The notes: a model not told the origin generated them from the letters alone. 64,000 nucleotides of DNA from SHZI01 sp038214295 (GCA_038214295.1 JBBQSA010000012.1:1-64000), one strand, 5' to 3'; numbered from the stretch's first letter, positions 34,046 to 45,150 are shown. A program made the numbers and translations.

Positions 34046-34948
34046 ATGCACGAGAACGACTGGACCATCATCTACGAGTCGCGGCGCCGCTGGGCCTGCC
34101 AGGAGCAGGCCCTCGTACTGAATGCCCTGGGCATCCCCCACATGATTGCGGACGGGCCGCGCAACGCGGCCCTGCTGCTCGTCCCCGCGGAGCACGCGGA
34201 CACGGCGCGGGAGCAGCTCCGGCTGTATGCCATCGAGAACCGGCGCCGTATCCCGTCGGCAGCTCTCAAGCTGCATGGCCTCGGCCTGCCCGGTGTGGCC
34301 GGTTATGCCATCGTGCTGGTCGGCGCCTTCCTCGTGCAGGGCCGGGTGGCATTCGGCGTCGACTGGCTCGGGGCAGGCAGCCTCGATGGAGCGGCGGTGC
34401 GCAACGGTGAGTGGTGGCGGGTACTTACTGCGCTGACCTTGCACGCTGACGGCGGGCACCTGATCGCCAACCTGCTTTTTGGGGCCCTGTTCGGAGCCTT
34501 CGCCGGCCAGTTCCTGGGCTCGGGCGTTGCGTGGGCCGCCATCCTGGTAGCGGCAGGCGCCGGCAACGCGCTCGATCTCTTCCTGTTACCGCCGTCGCAC
34601 CGGGCCATCGGGGCATCGACAGCCGTCTTTACCGCACTGGGGCTCATCGCTGCGCTGATGTGGCGAGCCGAGGCCCGCAGCATGTCGAGCTGGGCGCGAC
34701 GCTTCGCACCGCTGATCGGCGCGGTCGTGCTGCTGGCCTACATTGGCACGGGCGATGCCCAGACCGATGCGGTGGCGCACCTGACCGGCTTCATTGCCGG
34801 GCTCTTCATGGGCGCCGCGTTCGACGTGGGCCGGCCCCGCTGGCTGCAGTCCACAGGCGTCCAGGCGGCAGCCGGGCTGGGGACGGTCGTGTTGCTGGCC
34901 GCCTGCTGGTGGCTCGCGGTCGGGGCGTGGCGCGCCGGCTTGGCCTGA
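34046..34948 (+). CDS. Rhomboid-family intramembrane serine protease with N-terminal DUF2007-like domain
   Basis: A 300-residue membrane protein. Residues about 82-300 contain six to seven transmembrane helices with rhomboid signatures: LHADGGHLIANLLF (132-145), the catalytic Ser191 in GASTAVF and the catalytic His245 in AVAHLTGF. Residues 1-70 are soluble (WTIIYESRRRWACQEQALVL, LGIPHMIADG, LLVPAEHADTAREQL) and look like the DUF2007 putative signal-transducing domain, a small ferredoxin-like fold. Such proteases cleave transmembrane substrates within the inner membrane; the target is unknown. 45 bp after the NmrA-like gene, 43 bp before the MFS gene. Confidence 0.85.
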   Translation: MHENDWTIIYESRRRWACQEQALVLNALGIPHMIADGPRNAALLLVPAEHADTAREQLRLYAIENRRRIPSAALKLHGLGLPGVAGYAIVLVGAFLVQGRVAFGVDWLGAGSLDGAAVRNGEWWRVLTALTLHADGGHLIANLLFGALFGAFAGQFLGSGVAWAAILVAAGAGNALDLFLLPPSHRAIGASTAVFTALGLIAALMWRAEARSMSSWARRFAPLIGAVVLLAYIGTGDAQTDAVAHLTGFIAGLFMGAAFDVGRPRWLQSTGVQAAAGLGTVVLLAACWWLAVGAWRAGLA

Positions 34949-34991
34949 TCACCGCCAGTCGCTATCCTGCCCCGGCACTCGGGGGATCCAC

Positions 34992-36347
34992 ATGCAGACT
35001 CAGAATACGGGGCAACCGGCCACGCCTGCCGGCGCCGAGCCGTGGCCGCGGCCGGGTATCGCCTGGTACGCCGTCGTCATCCTCGTCATTGCCTTCATCT
35101 TTTCCTTTGTCGACCGGATCATCATCGCGATGCTGGTCGAGCCCCTGAAGCAGGACCTGGGGCTCAGCGACACCCAGCTGGGGCTGCTGCAGGGACTGGC
35201 GTTCGCCGTGTTCTACGCCACGGTCGGGCTGCCCATCGGCCGCTGGGCCGACCGCTACAGCCGCCGGGCCATCATCGGCTGGGGCATCTTCTTCTGGAGC
35301 ATCATGACGGCCGTCTGCGGCCTGGCCCGCGGTTTCGTCGAGCTGTTCCTGGCCCGTGTAGGCGTCGGCGTGGGGGAGGCGGCCCTGTCGCCGGCGGCGT
35401 ACTCGATGATTGCCGACCTCTTTCCCCGGGAGAAGCTGGGCCGTGCGCTCGGCGTCTACCAGGCTGGCGCCTTCTTTGGCGCGGGGTTGTCTTTCCTTGT
35501 CGGCGGCCTGGTGATCCGGGCCGTCGCCAGTGCGGGCCCGATGTCCCTGCCGCTCGTCGGGGACGTCAAGGCCTGGCAAGTGGTCTTCTTCACGGTCGGC
35601 CTGCCCGGACTCCTGGTCGCGTTGCTGATGCTGACGGTGCGGGAGCCCGTGCGGCGTGGCCGCGTGACGGCGGGCCGCGCCGGGCTGCCGCTCGGTGACG
35701 TGCTGCGCTACGCGGTCGAGCGCTGGCGCGTGTTCGTGCTCCACTTCATCGGCTTTGCCCTGCTCGCGGTGCCGATCACCACGATCATCACCTGGGCTTT
35801 CGTGTACTTCACCCGTGTCCTTGCCTTCACGCCCCCCGAGGCAGCGCTACGTCTCGGCGGGCTGCTGGTGATCCTGTCGCCACTGGGCGTCTATGCCGGG
35901 GGCTGGCTGGCCGACCTGCTGCAGCGGCGCGGCTACCGGGACGCCACGCTCCGGGTGGCGCTGTTCGCGGCCGCCGGGCTGCTGCCGCTCAGCGCGGTCT
36001 CCGCCTTCGTCACCGACCGGGACCAGGTCATTCCGCTCTTCGGCCTGCTGATCTTCTTCGCCAGCCTGTCCATGGCGCTGGCCCCGGCCGCGCTCCAGGT
36101 GGTGACGCCGAACCAGATGCGGGGCCAGGTCTCGGCGGTGTGGATGCTGGTGCTGAACCTCGTGACGGCCGGCGCCGGACCGTCAGCGGTCGGCGTGATC
36201 AACGACTACGTGTTCGGGGATCCGCTGGCTGTGGGCAAGTCTGTCGCGCTGGTGAGCTGTATCAGCGTGCCGCTGGCGGCACTGGCGCTCTGGTCCGCAA
36301 TGGCGCCCTTCCGGAAGGCGGCCGCCGAGCAGGCTGTGGCGGGGTAG
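34992..36347 (+). CDS. MFS transporter, spinster-like family
   Basis: A 451-residue, twelve-helix major facilitator. The start WYAVVILVIAFIFSFVDRII, the loop 2-3 motif GRWADRYSRRAIIGWG and RVGVGVGEAALSPAAYSMI are characteristic of the spinster-like MFS proteins common in sphingomonads and steroid- or aromatic-degrading proteobacteria, often paired with TonB receptors. The ATG at 34992 is used because the longer frame overlaps the rhomboid gene. Direction (uptake or efflux) and substrate cannot be told. It converges with the TauD-like gene. Confidence 0.88.
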   Translation: MQTQNTGQPATPAGAEPWPRPGIAWYAVVILVIAFIFSFVDRIIIAMLVEPLKQDLGLSDTQLGLLQGLAFAVFYATVGLPIGRWADRYSRRAIIGWGIFFWSIMTAVCGLARGFVELFLARVGVGVGEAALSPAAYSMIADLFPREKLGRALGVYQAGAFFGAGLSFLVGGLVIRAVASAGPMSLPLVGDVKAWQVVFFTVGLPGLLVALLMLTVREPVRRGRVTAGRAGLPLGDVLRYAVERWRVFVLHFIGFALLAVPITTIITWAFVYFTRVLAFTPPEAALRLGGLLVILSPLGVYAGGWLADLLQRRGYRDATLRVALFAAAGLLPLSAVSAFVTDRDQVIPLFGLLIFFASLSMALAPAALQVVTPNQMRGQVSAVWMLVLNLVTAGAGPSAVGVINDYVFGDPLAVGKSVALVSCISVPLAALALWSAMAPFRKAAAEQAVAG

Positions 36348-36365
36348 GCCCCGCCAGGCGCCGGG

Positions 36366-37358
36366 TCAGCGTGCCGATTTGGCGCCATGCCCGTAGGCCA
36401 GCTCGGGCGTGGTGTCGAAAAGCTCTTCGGTACGCACAAAAGGCACGTCGCCGAATTCCAGGACTTTCTCCCGCTCCGGGTGCAGGGATGGCCGCTGGTC
36501 ATCGACTACTGGTATCCGGTGCATCAGCCGGAACGCCGGGAAGAAATCGTTGATACCCCGGTGCTGCGTGCAGCGGTTGTCCCACATGGCCACCGAGCCA
36601 TTTTCCCAGTGAAAGCGGCATTGGAATTCCGGCTGGTAGCTGTGCCGGTAGAGATACTCCAGGAGGTTGTCGCTTTCGGTGCTCGTGAGCTCGACGATGT
36701 GGGAAGTCAGCAACTGGTTGACGTAGATGGACTTCCGTCCTGTTTCCGGGTGGCAGCGGAGCACCGGGTGAACCGCCGGTGGGTTGCGCTTCAGCATGTT
36801 CTCGACCGCGGTTGCGCCGTACTGCTTCAGGATGCCCATGCCGAAGGACTTGAGCAGGTTGTGCTCGGCAGTCAGTCCTTCCAGGAAGGTCTTCATCGGT
36901 GCCGACAGCGCGTCGTAGGCTTTCTCCATATCCACCCAGATTGTGTCGCCGCCGGCCAGGGGCATGTCGAGGCCACGCAGGACCGAGAACTTGGAGGGGT
37001 ACGTGCGGAATGTGTCATCCGCATGCCAGTTGACGTCACTGCCAATGCGGCTCGACTGGTCGTACTGCTGCTTGCGGATCATCGGGTAGCCGTCGAGGGG
37101 CGGGATCGCGCCCGGCCCTTGGGGCATGCCGAAGCGGCGGGCGAAAGCCAGGTGCTGGTCCTCGCTGAGCTTCTGGTCCCTGAAGAACAGGACCTTGAAA
37201 TCCAGCAGTGCCTGGCGCAGTTCGGCGACGGTGTCGCCGCTGAGGCTGGCGGTGAGGTCCACCCCGCTGACGGTCGCGCCCAGAGCGCCGCTCAACGGCG
37301 TGGCGCCCATGTGGCGGTAGGTCGGCAGGGTGCGGCTGGCAACGAAGGCATAGCTCAT
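36366..37358 (-). CDS. TauD/TfdA-family Fe(II)/2-oxoglutarate dioxygenase
   Basis: A 330-residue non-heme iron oxygenase. The facial triad is visible as NWHADDTF (His-x-Asp) and the distal His in CTQHRGINDF preceded by MWDNR; the 2-oxoglutarate Arg is expected in FRLMHRIPV. The N-terminal FKVLFFRDQKLSEDQ is the usual TauD entry. Family enzymes couple 2-oxoglutarate decarboxylation to hydroxylation, often releasing sulfite, or cleaving aryl ethers as in TfdA; the substrate here is unknown. The ATG at 37358 has AGGAA upstream. It is divergent from the second TonB receptor, which may bring in its substrate. Confidence 0.88.
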   Translation of the reverse strand: MSYAFVASRTLPTYRHMGATPLSGALGATVSGVDLTASLSGDTVAELRQALLDFKVLFFRDQKLSEDQHLAFARRFGMPQGPGAIPPLDGYPMIRKQQYDQSSRIGSDVNWHADDTFRTYPSKFSVLRGLDMPLAGGDTIWVDMEKAYDALSAPMKTFLEGLTAEHNLLKSFGMGILKQYGATAVENMLKRNPPAVHPVLRCHPETGRKSIYVNQLLTSHIVELTSTESDNLLEYLYRHSYQPEFQCRFHWENGSVAMWDNRCTQHRGINDFFPAFRLMHRIPVVDDQRPSLHPEREKVLEFGDVPFVRTEELFDTTPELAYGHGAKSAR

Positions 37359-37547
37359 GGCGGAAATTCCTGGTGGCACGGCCGGGTCCCTCCAAGCGTA
37401 GGCCATTCGGCGGTAGTGCAGCCAGTCCGGGCAAGATCGCCGTGGCGGCTCAGCGCCGCTGCCAGTGGGGCTGGCGCTGGTCGTTACGGATGCGTTACAT
37501 TTGCTTTATCCGCGTCGCTAACCGCGGCACCGGTCCGGGGGGGTCCG

Positions 37548-40084
37548 ATGAGTTCTGACAAGTGCTATCCGGCACTGGCCAGCGTGGCCGTGCTGCTGCT
37601 GTCTGCCGGGGTTGCCTTCGCGGCGGAGGACGCCGGCCCCGGCAGCGACGAGATCGTCGTCACTGCCCGCAAGCGCGTGGAAAGCCTCCAGGATGTGCCA
37701 CTTTCGGTGGCAGCTTTCACGTCCGCGGAACTCCAGAGCCGGGGCTTAAACAGCGACTACGATGTCGCGAATTTCACCATCGGCTTCCGGACGCTGGCGC
37801 AGACCGGCCGGGACATCGACCGGCCCATCATCCGGGGCATGGGCGCCCCGGCCAGCCGCGGGGAGCCCAACGCTTCCTATTTCATCGACGGCACCTTCGT
37901 CTCGGGCAGCATTGCCACCGCCACGACCAGCGCCGTGGAGCGGGTCGAGGTGCTGCGTGGTCCGCAGTCTGCCGTGTTTGGGCGGGCCACGTTCTCCGGC
38001 GCGGTCAACTACGTTACCCGCAAGCCTACGGATACCTTCGAGGGGCAAGTGAACACGCGGGCAGGCACGAGCGACGACTACAGCGCGGGGGGCTGGGCCA
38101 GCGGCCCGCTGATCGACGACAAGCTGCTGTTCGTGGTGTCCGGCAACTGGAGCAAGTACGGTGGCCAGTGGCGCAACCAGCTGGAGCCCGGCCAGGCGGG
38201 CTACGAAAAGGACAGCACGCTGCCGTTCCGCCAGTTCCTGCTGAATCCACCCCAGGACGGCGACCACAGCCGCCTCGGCGCGGAGGAGACGACGGATGTG
38301 CTCGGCAAGCTCGTGTGGCGTCCGGCTGAGGGCTCGGAGGTCAACGTAAAGTACGGCTACACGAAGGGCGAGGACACTCATTTCCCCTCGCTTATCGCCA
38401 CCGAACTCAATTGCTACCTGCCGGTGCCCGGCACGGAAGGCGAACCCTGGTACAACACCAGCACCGGCTGGTACTGCGGCGAATTCCACGCAGAGGGCAA
38501 GGTAAACCGCATCAACCTGCCGGATTTCCGCAATGGCGTTACCTACGTCCTTGCCAACACCTTTCCGAATCCCCAGGATTTTGTTGTTCCGCCAGTCGAG
38601 CCCGGCACCTTCCGCGTTCAGAACCGCGTGCTGCTCGAGTACATCCAGGACGTGGGAGATTTGACGGTCACGTCACGTGCCTCGTGGAACAGGGACGATT
38701 TCCAGCAGGTCTTCGACCTGGACCACACGGAAACCCGCGCTGTCTGGGGTCTTTTCCACTTCGACAACCGGCGCGTGATCGAGGACCGCTCGGCGGAACT
38801 CCGGCTGGACACGCCAGGCGAGCTACCGGTGCGGGGCTCCCTGGGCGTGTACTGGTACGACCAGGACCGGGAGAACCGGCAGCGCAGTTATCCGGGGCCC
38901 GGCGTGGTGTTCGGTGCCGGCACGACGACCGCCGCATTCCCGCCATCGACCTTCATCGCCATCCGGAACGAGGCGGCCTACGGCAGCATCGACTGGGATT
39001 TTGCAGATCGCTGGACCCTCACACTGGAGGGCCGTTACGCGAAGGACTCCAAGGATCTCAGCGGCGGGGCGCTGGTCGGGCCCGATCTGCCCCCGGTAGT
39101 CGGCCTCGATTTCGACAGCTTCACGCCGCGGGCCACGGTGCGGTTCAAACCGTCGGATGACCTGACGCTCTACGTGCTCGCCGCCAAGGGCAACAAGCCC
39201 GGTGATCTCAACACGGAGTTTTTTCGGTCGGGCATCGACCCCGACGCCGTCAAGGCCGGCTTGAACGGCTGCACGCCGCGGCCGGAATCCCTGCCAGCGC
39301 TGGTGACGCCGTGCCTCGACGAGCCGCTGGCGATCGTCAAGGAAGAGGAGCAGTGGACCTACGAGGTCGGGGCGAAGGCAAGCTGGCTGGATGGCCGGTT
39401 GACCACCAACCTGGCCGTCTACCACATCGACTGGAAGAACCAGGGCCTGTTCACGACGGTCAGCATCCTGCAGACGGCTGGCACCTTCCTGACCACTTCG
39501 GTCATCCGCAACGCGGGCGAGTCCCGGGTCGACGGGCTGGAGCTCGAAACGAGCCTGCGCGTCACGGACCGACTCTCCTTGTCAGCCAACTACGGCTACA
39601 CGGACTCCCGCTACGTCAAGGGCATGGACCCGGTCCTGGAGGAGCTGACCGGCGACGGCAGCCTGAACGGCAAGAAGGTGCCCAGCGTGCCGCGCCACAC
39701 GCTGATACTGGGCGCGTTTGCCACGGCGCCGATCACCGACGGGGCCGACGCCTTCATCAACGTGGACTATGCCTACAACAGCAAGCGCTACACCGCCGCC
39801 AACAACTTTTCCTGGCTCGGTGACGACCTCACGGTCAATCTCCGGGCAGGAGTGCAGCTTTCATCCTGGACTTTCACGGCCTACGTCCGGAACCTGACCG
39901 ACGACGACACGCCGCTCGCCGCGCTGGACTTCGTGAATTTCGGCACGGTGGACGTCAACTATGCCGTGAATAGTGACGGCAACATCCCGGCGACGGCGGA
40001 CGCGGACCACGACCGGGATCCGCGGATGTTCTCGATCAATCCGAAGCGGGGCCGGGACGTGGGTCTCGAGGTGCAATACCGCTT

Positions 40085-40088
<4 letters not shown>
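37548..40088 (+). CDS. TonB-dependent outer-membrane receptor
   Basis: An 846-residue outer-membrane receptor. Signal peptide (about 1-26, SVAVLLLSAGVAFA), TonB box DEIVVTARKR, plug domain (DRPIIRGMGAPASRGEP, VEVLRGPQSAVFGRATFSGA) and a barrel ending in GLEVQYRF. The ATG at 37548 was chosen since the open frame before it runs antisense through the TauD-like gene. Ligand unknown; the neighbouring TauD-like enzyme and MFS transporter make an organic nutrient more likely than iron. Its stop codon overlaps the 3' end of the convergent aldo/keto reductase gene by four bases. Confidence 0.92.
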
Positions 40089-41028
<940 letters not shown>

Positions 41029-41032
<4 letters not shown>

Positions 41033-42375
41033 GCTTGTTTCTCCGGGTCAGGCCGCTGGCGATAGGGGCGCGCGCCGTTCCGGCGGACGAGGAGCGCGGC
41101 CCCCAGCAGCAGGGCGTTCAGCAATGCCATCATGGTAAACGGTAAGGTGGGGCCCAGGTGATCGAAGACGTAGCCGCCGGCGAGGGTGGCAAACAGGATC
41201 CCGACGCCGCCGACGGCGTTGTACAGGCCGATGACGGGTCCGCGCCCGGTCAAGGGGGCTTCATGGCCCAGCAGTGCGCCGCTGGCCACGATGACGCTGA
41301 CCTCGCCCATACCCACGAGCACGGCCACGGGAATGAATCCGGGGCTGAAGGGATCCGCCACCTGGCCGAGCAGCGCATAGCCGGTGGCGGCCAGGACGAG
41401 CGCAATGCCGAGGCCTGTCACCCGGTCGACCCGGTCGGCAATCAGACCCATGAAGAAGGCCCAGCCCATCGCGGCAAGCTGGAGAATGCCGAACAGCATG
41501 CCGCCCCGCGCGAGACTGGTGGCAGGGCTCATCCCGGCGGCGATTCCGGCCTGGGTGACCCAGAGTGAAAAGAACGCCCCGATGATGACGAAGTCGCCCC
41601 GGCCAATGAAGGCGGCGCCATAGGCGAGGGCCAGCCGGGGGTTCGCCCGACCGAGCCGGGCGGCATCGAGCACGCTGCCCCAGAGACCGGCGTCGACGGT
41701 GGTGGACGATCGGGTTGCCGTCCGCGGCAGGCCGATGAACATGATGGCGGCCGCGGCGAGCGCGATCGATGCGGCGATCAGGAAGGCATAGCGCCCCGCG
41801 CTGACGGTGTCGATGCCGCCGGCGACGAATGCCTGGGGCAGCTTGGCGAGCCCGACCGACATTGCGACGACGCCGAGTCCCTGCAGCAGGTTGTTGGACC
41901 CGATCCACTTGCCCCGTGAGCGCTCCTGGATCGCGTCCACTACGCAGGCACTCAGCATCAGGGGCGCCAGGGCCACGCCGAAGGCGAACACGATGCGGAA
42001 CAGCACCAGTTGCAGCAGGCCGGTGGCAAAGGGATAGATCGCGAGGCCGGCCGCCATGATGACGAATCCCAGGCAGAACACCCGCCGGCGTCCGACCCGG
42101 TCCGACCAGGCGCCAGCGACGCCAGCCAGCGCAATCACGATCAGTTCCTGCAGGAAACCCAGGTTCCCGGTCAGCCGGCCCTGCTCGGCCACCGGGATGT
42201 GCAGCACCTCGTTCAGGAGGTAGGGCTGGAGGAAGCTCATGAAGGCGGCAAGGCCGATGGTAAACAGCGAGGCCAGCCAGACAGTGGACGCATTACCCCG
42301 GGTCCAGCCGGGGGCAAACCAGAACGGACCCAGCCGGGCGCTGGTCACCGTTCCGGCCGCGTCAGGCGGGGGCAT
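41029..42375 (-). CDS. MFS transporter
   Basis: A 448-residue twelve-helix major facilitator. The segment WSDRVGRRRVFCLGF matches the G-x-x-x-D-R-x-G-R-R loop 2-3 motif, and GLIADRVDRVTGLGIALV the repeat in the second half. The ATG at 42375 overlaps the TetR stop codon as TGATG, showing translational coupling; longer in-frame starts lie inside the TetR gene. With an adjacent TetR repressor it is most simply a drug or metabolite exporter, but import cannot be excluded. Confidence 0.85.
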
Positions 42376-43085
42376 CAGGAACGCCGCTGGCCCCCGGCGC
42401 GCAGCTGAGCAACCTCCGCCGTGGTTGCTGCGGACACGGGGGCTGCCATCAGTCCAGCCAGCGCGTCGATCAGGTTGCTCAAGTACAGCAGGGGCAGTGC
42501 GTGGGCGACCAACCCGTTGCGGCTCGTGCCCAGCCGATCCCGGGCGGCGAGCGCGTTCACGGTCAGTTCCCAGGCCAGGCCGAAGCGGGGGCCAAAGACC
42601 TCGTCGGGAACGTCGGGCAGAACCCGGCGCAGCTCGTAGTACACCTGCCCGAGGCTCGAGCCGAACTGGCCTCGCCACATGCCTACCAGGTCCATCATCG
42701 GGTGATTCAACAGCTGTGACAGGAACCTGATGAAATGGTCGCCACCCTCGGACTCGGCGATCTCGCCGATCATCGGATTGACCATTAGCCCCATGACTGC
42801 ATGGACTGGGGTGCCCTCACCGGGCGGTGGCATCGCCGCCAGCATCGCCGCGCGCCGGACGTCGAGCCGCTCCATCCGGTAATCGTAGATCGCGGTGATA
42901 AGCGACTCCTTCGACCCGAAGTGGTAGTGGGATGCCGATGAGTTGCGCTGGCCGGCTTCCGTGTTGATCTGCCGCAGGGAAACGTTATCAATTCCCTGTT
43001 CGGCAAACAGCCGTTCTCCCGCCAGTATCAGCTGCTCCCGTGTACGGGCGCTGGTCGGCGTCGATTTCGTCCGAGCCTTGAGCAT
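42375..43085 (-). CDS. TetR-family transcriptional regulator
   Basis: A 236-residue repressor-like protein. The N-terminal helix-turn-helix is clear: TREQLILAGERLFAEQGIDN, VSLRQINTEAG, SSASHYHFGSKESLITAIY. The C-terminal ligand domain has no close signature. ATG at 43085 is preferred; an in-frame ATG six codons upstream sits behind a run of G residues. It heads the operon with the MFS and aldo/keto reductase genes. A palindrome 44-61 bp upstream is the likely operator, implying autoregulation. Confidence 0.88.
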   Translation of the reverse strand: MLKARTKSTPTSARTREQLILAGERLFAEQGIDNVSLRQINTEAGQRNSSASHYHFGSKESLITAIYDYRMERLDVRRAAMLAAMPPPGEGTPVHAVMGLMVNPMIGEIAESEGGDHFIRFLSQLLNHPMMDLVGMWRGQFGSSLGQVYYELRRVLPDVPDEVFGPRFGLAWELTVNALAARDRLGTSRNGLVAHALPLLYLSNLIDALAGLMAAPVSAATTAEVAQLRAGGQRRS

Positions 43086-43128
43086 GTCGTTGTCCCCCCC
43101 CACGGAGACTTCGGCACTATGTTTAAAG

Positions 43129-43146
43129 ACGTCACCCGTGTGACGT
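43129..43146. promoter_or_regulatory. Palindromic candidate operator upstream of the TetR gene
   Basis: ACGTCAC (43129-43135), spacer CCGT, GTGACGT (43140-43146): a perfect 7-bp dyad of a size typical for TetR-family sites, in the only spacer upstream of the TetR-MFS-reductase operon. Assignment to this regulator is inferred from position. Confidence 0.5.
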
Positions 43147-43186
43147 TACGTATCTGGGCCTCTGCTTGTCCGGGCCTGACCGGTCC

Positions 43187-44278
43187 TTACCAGTAGTGAG
43201 TCCAGCGGGAGCGCTCCTGGAAGTATCGGTAGGCGTCCCGCTTGTCCTTCGGAATATAGTCGATGTAGCCGCCCGGTGAGTAGCGTTCCTGGTACTGGTC
43301 GAGGACCGGCTTGTACAGGCTGAGGTGCAGGTCCGGGATCCGGTGCCGGCTGCGGAACTCGGCGATCGGTATCCGGGCCAGTTCCTTGGTCTCGAAGGCC
43401 CCGGCCTTGCAGAGCTCGATACCCCGCGGCGCGAAGATGGCGGAGCGGCCCGGGCCACCGAAGTTGGTGTCCTCGAAGAAACCCGGATTACGGCCGTGGG
43501 TGCTCACCGAGTTGTTGGTGATCATCGTGTAGAGGCTGTTGTGGTAGGACGTCAGCCGCATGTCGTCGAATTCGAAGCCGCCGGTGGCGACGCGGCAGAT
43601 GATCTCGGCGCCCTTGAAGGCCATGCAGCGGAACAGTTCCGGCTCGAACTGGACGGCTGACATGGCGATGTTGCCGATATCCGTGCGCTCCACGGGGATC
43701 ACGGCATCGAGACCGTACATCTCCACGAAACGGTCATACACGTCGTAGATTACCGAGGTGTACTGTTCGGAGCCGGGGAACATGCCGCGGACGTTGCGCT
43801 GCTTCCAGTGCTGCACGATGCTGCCGTCCGGCTTGACCATCACCATCAGGTGCAGGATGTGGCCGGGCCAGTTCTTCGTGTCCCTGGCGTAGGTGCCGAA
43901 GACGATGTAGCAGTTGTACTTCTTCGCCCGCTTCGCCACTTCCTCGGTCTCGGGGCCCGGGATTTCCAGGCACAGGTTGTAGTGCTGGTCGCGGGTCCAG
44001 TCCGAGAAGCCGGTAATCGGGAATTCGTGGAACAGCAGCAGGTCGCTGCGCCCGCCGTAACCCTGGGCGATGTCGATGCACTCCAGGAAGTAATCGAGAT
44101 TGCGCTTCAGGTCGGGTTCCGGGTTCGCGCCGTTGACCCCCTGCACACGGGTCTGGACGACCGCCGCCGTGATTGCGTCCTGGCGGAGCGCCACGGTGGG
44201 GTAGGTGCCATCGGCGCGGACCATCCGCTCGCTGTCTGGCGGTCCACCGTTCGAGGGGCTTGCGGGGGGCTTGCTCAT
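43187..44278 (-). CDS. Nitrilase-superfamily (carbon-nitrogen hydrolase) protein lacking the catalytic Cys
   Basis: A 363-residue nitrilase-fold protein most like aliphatic amidases in layout. The catalytic Glu (E85 in FHEFPITGFSD) and Lys (K159 in HWKQRN) are in place. The nucleophile block reads NIAMSAVQFEPELFRCMA (203-220): where amidases have Cys ten residues before the conserved Arg (I-I-C-D-D-...-P-E-x-x-R), this protein has Ser207, with Cys218 only after the Arg. It may be a pseudoenzyme, a binding protein or use another chemistry. The C-terminal extension (VLDQYQERYSPGGYIDYIPK) is amidase-like. It is divergent from the GntR gene, so it may be controlled with the ABC importer. Confidence 0.75.
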   Translation of the reverse strand: MSKPPASPSNGGPPDSERMVRADGTYPTVALRQDAITAAVVQTRVQGVNGANPEPDLKRNLDYFLECIDIAQGYGGRSDLLLFHEFPITGFSDWTRDQHYNLCLEIPGPETEEVAKRAKKYNCYIVFGTYARDTKNWPGHILHLMVMVKPDGSIVQHWKQRNVRGMFPGSEQYTSVIYDVYDRFVEMYGLDAVIPVERTDIGNIAMSAVQFEPELFRCMAFKGAEIICRVATGGFEFDDMRLTSYHNSLYTMITNNSVSTHGRNPGFFEDTNFGGPGRSAIFAPRGIELCKAGAFETKELARIPIAEFRSRHRIPDLHLSLYKPVLDQYQERYSPGGYIDYIPKDKRDAYRYFQERSRWTHYW

Positions 44279-44370
44279 GGATCTGTATCTCTTGCCTGGC
44301 CGGGTTGGGGTTATGATGTGGTCATGATGTTAATACAACTGGGCGCGCTTCTCACCGCCGCGTGGCGGCC

Positions 44371-45150
44371 ATGCCCGTGAGCGAGCCGGCCCGACTCGCT
44401 CCCCGCGCCCGGGAACCGGTGGACAACTCCCTCCGGAGTCCCCGGTACATCCAGGTGTACGCCGCGATCCGGGACTGGATCTACCAGGGTACCTACAAGC
44501 CCGGCCAGCGCCTGCCCACCGAGGGGCAGCTCTGCGAGCTGTTCGGGGTGTCCCGCATCACCACCCGCAAGGCCGTGGACATGCTGGTGGACGAGGAGCT
44601 GGTCCTGCGCCAGCCCGGACGGGGCACCTTCGTCGTGGAGGACCTGGCGGACGCTCCCGTGGTCGGCGACATGGAGCAGCTGCTGCTGAAAGTGGAGCGG
44701 CTGGGCAAGAACACCCGGGTTGCGCGGGCGGAGGTCCAGGAACAGGACGCGGATGCCGAGACCCGGATGGACCTGCGCCTGGCCGACGGCGCCCGCGTGC
44801 AACGGGCCTCCCACGTGCGGCTGCTGAACAAGGAACCGATCGGCTACGTGGTGACCTACATCCCGGCCGACCTGGACGTGCGCTTTGACCTCAACGAGCT
44901 CAACGAAAGTCCGATGCTGACGCTGCTTGAGCGCAAGGGCGTCGACATTGCCTCCTGCGACCAGGTAATCACGGCGACCCTGGCGGACGGGCGCCTGGCC
45001 GGGCTGCTGAATACCACCGTGGGCGCGCCGCTTCTGTACGTCCGGCTGATGGTTTTCGACAGCCGGCGCCGGCCCGTGGAGCGGCTGGTGGCCTGGTACC
45101 GCGCCGACCACTACCACCATCACGTCCACCTGACGAGAAAGAGCCGATGA
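44371..45150 (+). CDS. GntR-family regulator (HutC/UTRA type)
   Basis: A 259-residue regulator. Residues about 25-95 are the GntR winged helix (IRDWIYQGTYKPGQRLPTEG, LFGVSRITTRKAVDML, RQPGRGTFV), and 110-255 the UTRA ligand domain (RVQRASHVRLLNKEPIGYV, ending VERLVAWYRADHYHHHVHL). The ATG at 44371 is used; one three codons upstream is possible. UTRA regulators sense small molecules such as amino-acid or sugar derivatives. It overlaps the binding-protein gene by ATGA and is divergent from the nitrilase-like gene. A direct repeat ATGATGT (44314-44320 and 44325-44331 approximately) in the spacer could be part of its operator. Confidence 0.88.
   Translation: MPVSEPARLAPRAREPVDNSLRSPRYIQVYAAIRDWIYQGTYKPGQRLPTEGQLCELFGVSRITTRKAVDMLVDEELVLRQPGRGTFVVEDLADAPVVGDMEQLLLKVERLGKNTRVARAEVQEQDADAETRMDLRLADGARVQRASHVRLLNKEPIGYVVTYIPADLDVRFDLNELNESPMLTLLERKGVDIASCDQVITATLADGRLAGLLNTTVGAPLLYVRLMVFDSRRRPVERLVAWYRADHYHHHVHLTRKSR

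Noticed and set aside
36387..37547. A 387-codon N-terminal extension of the second TonB receptor
   Set aside because: The extension lies antisense to the TauD-like gene; the signal peptide and TonB box begin at 37548.
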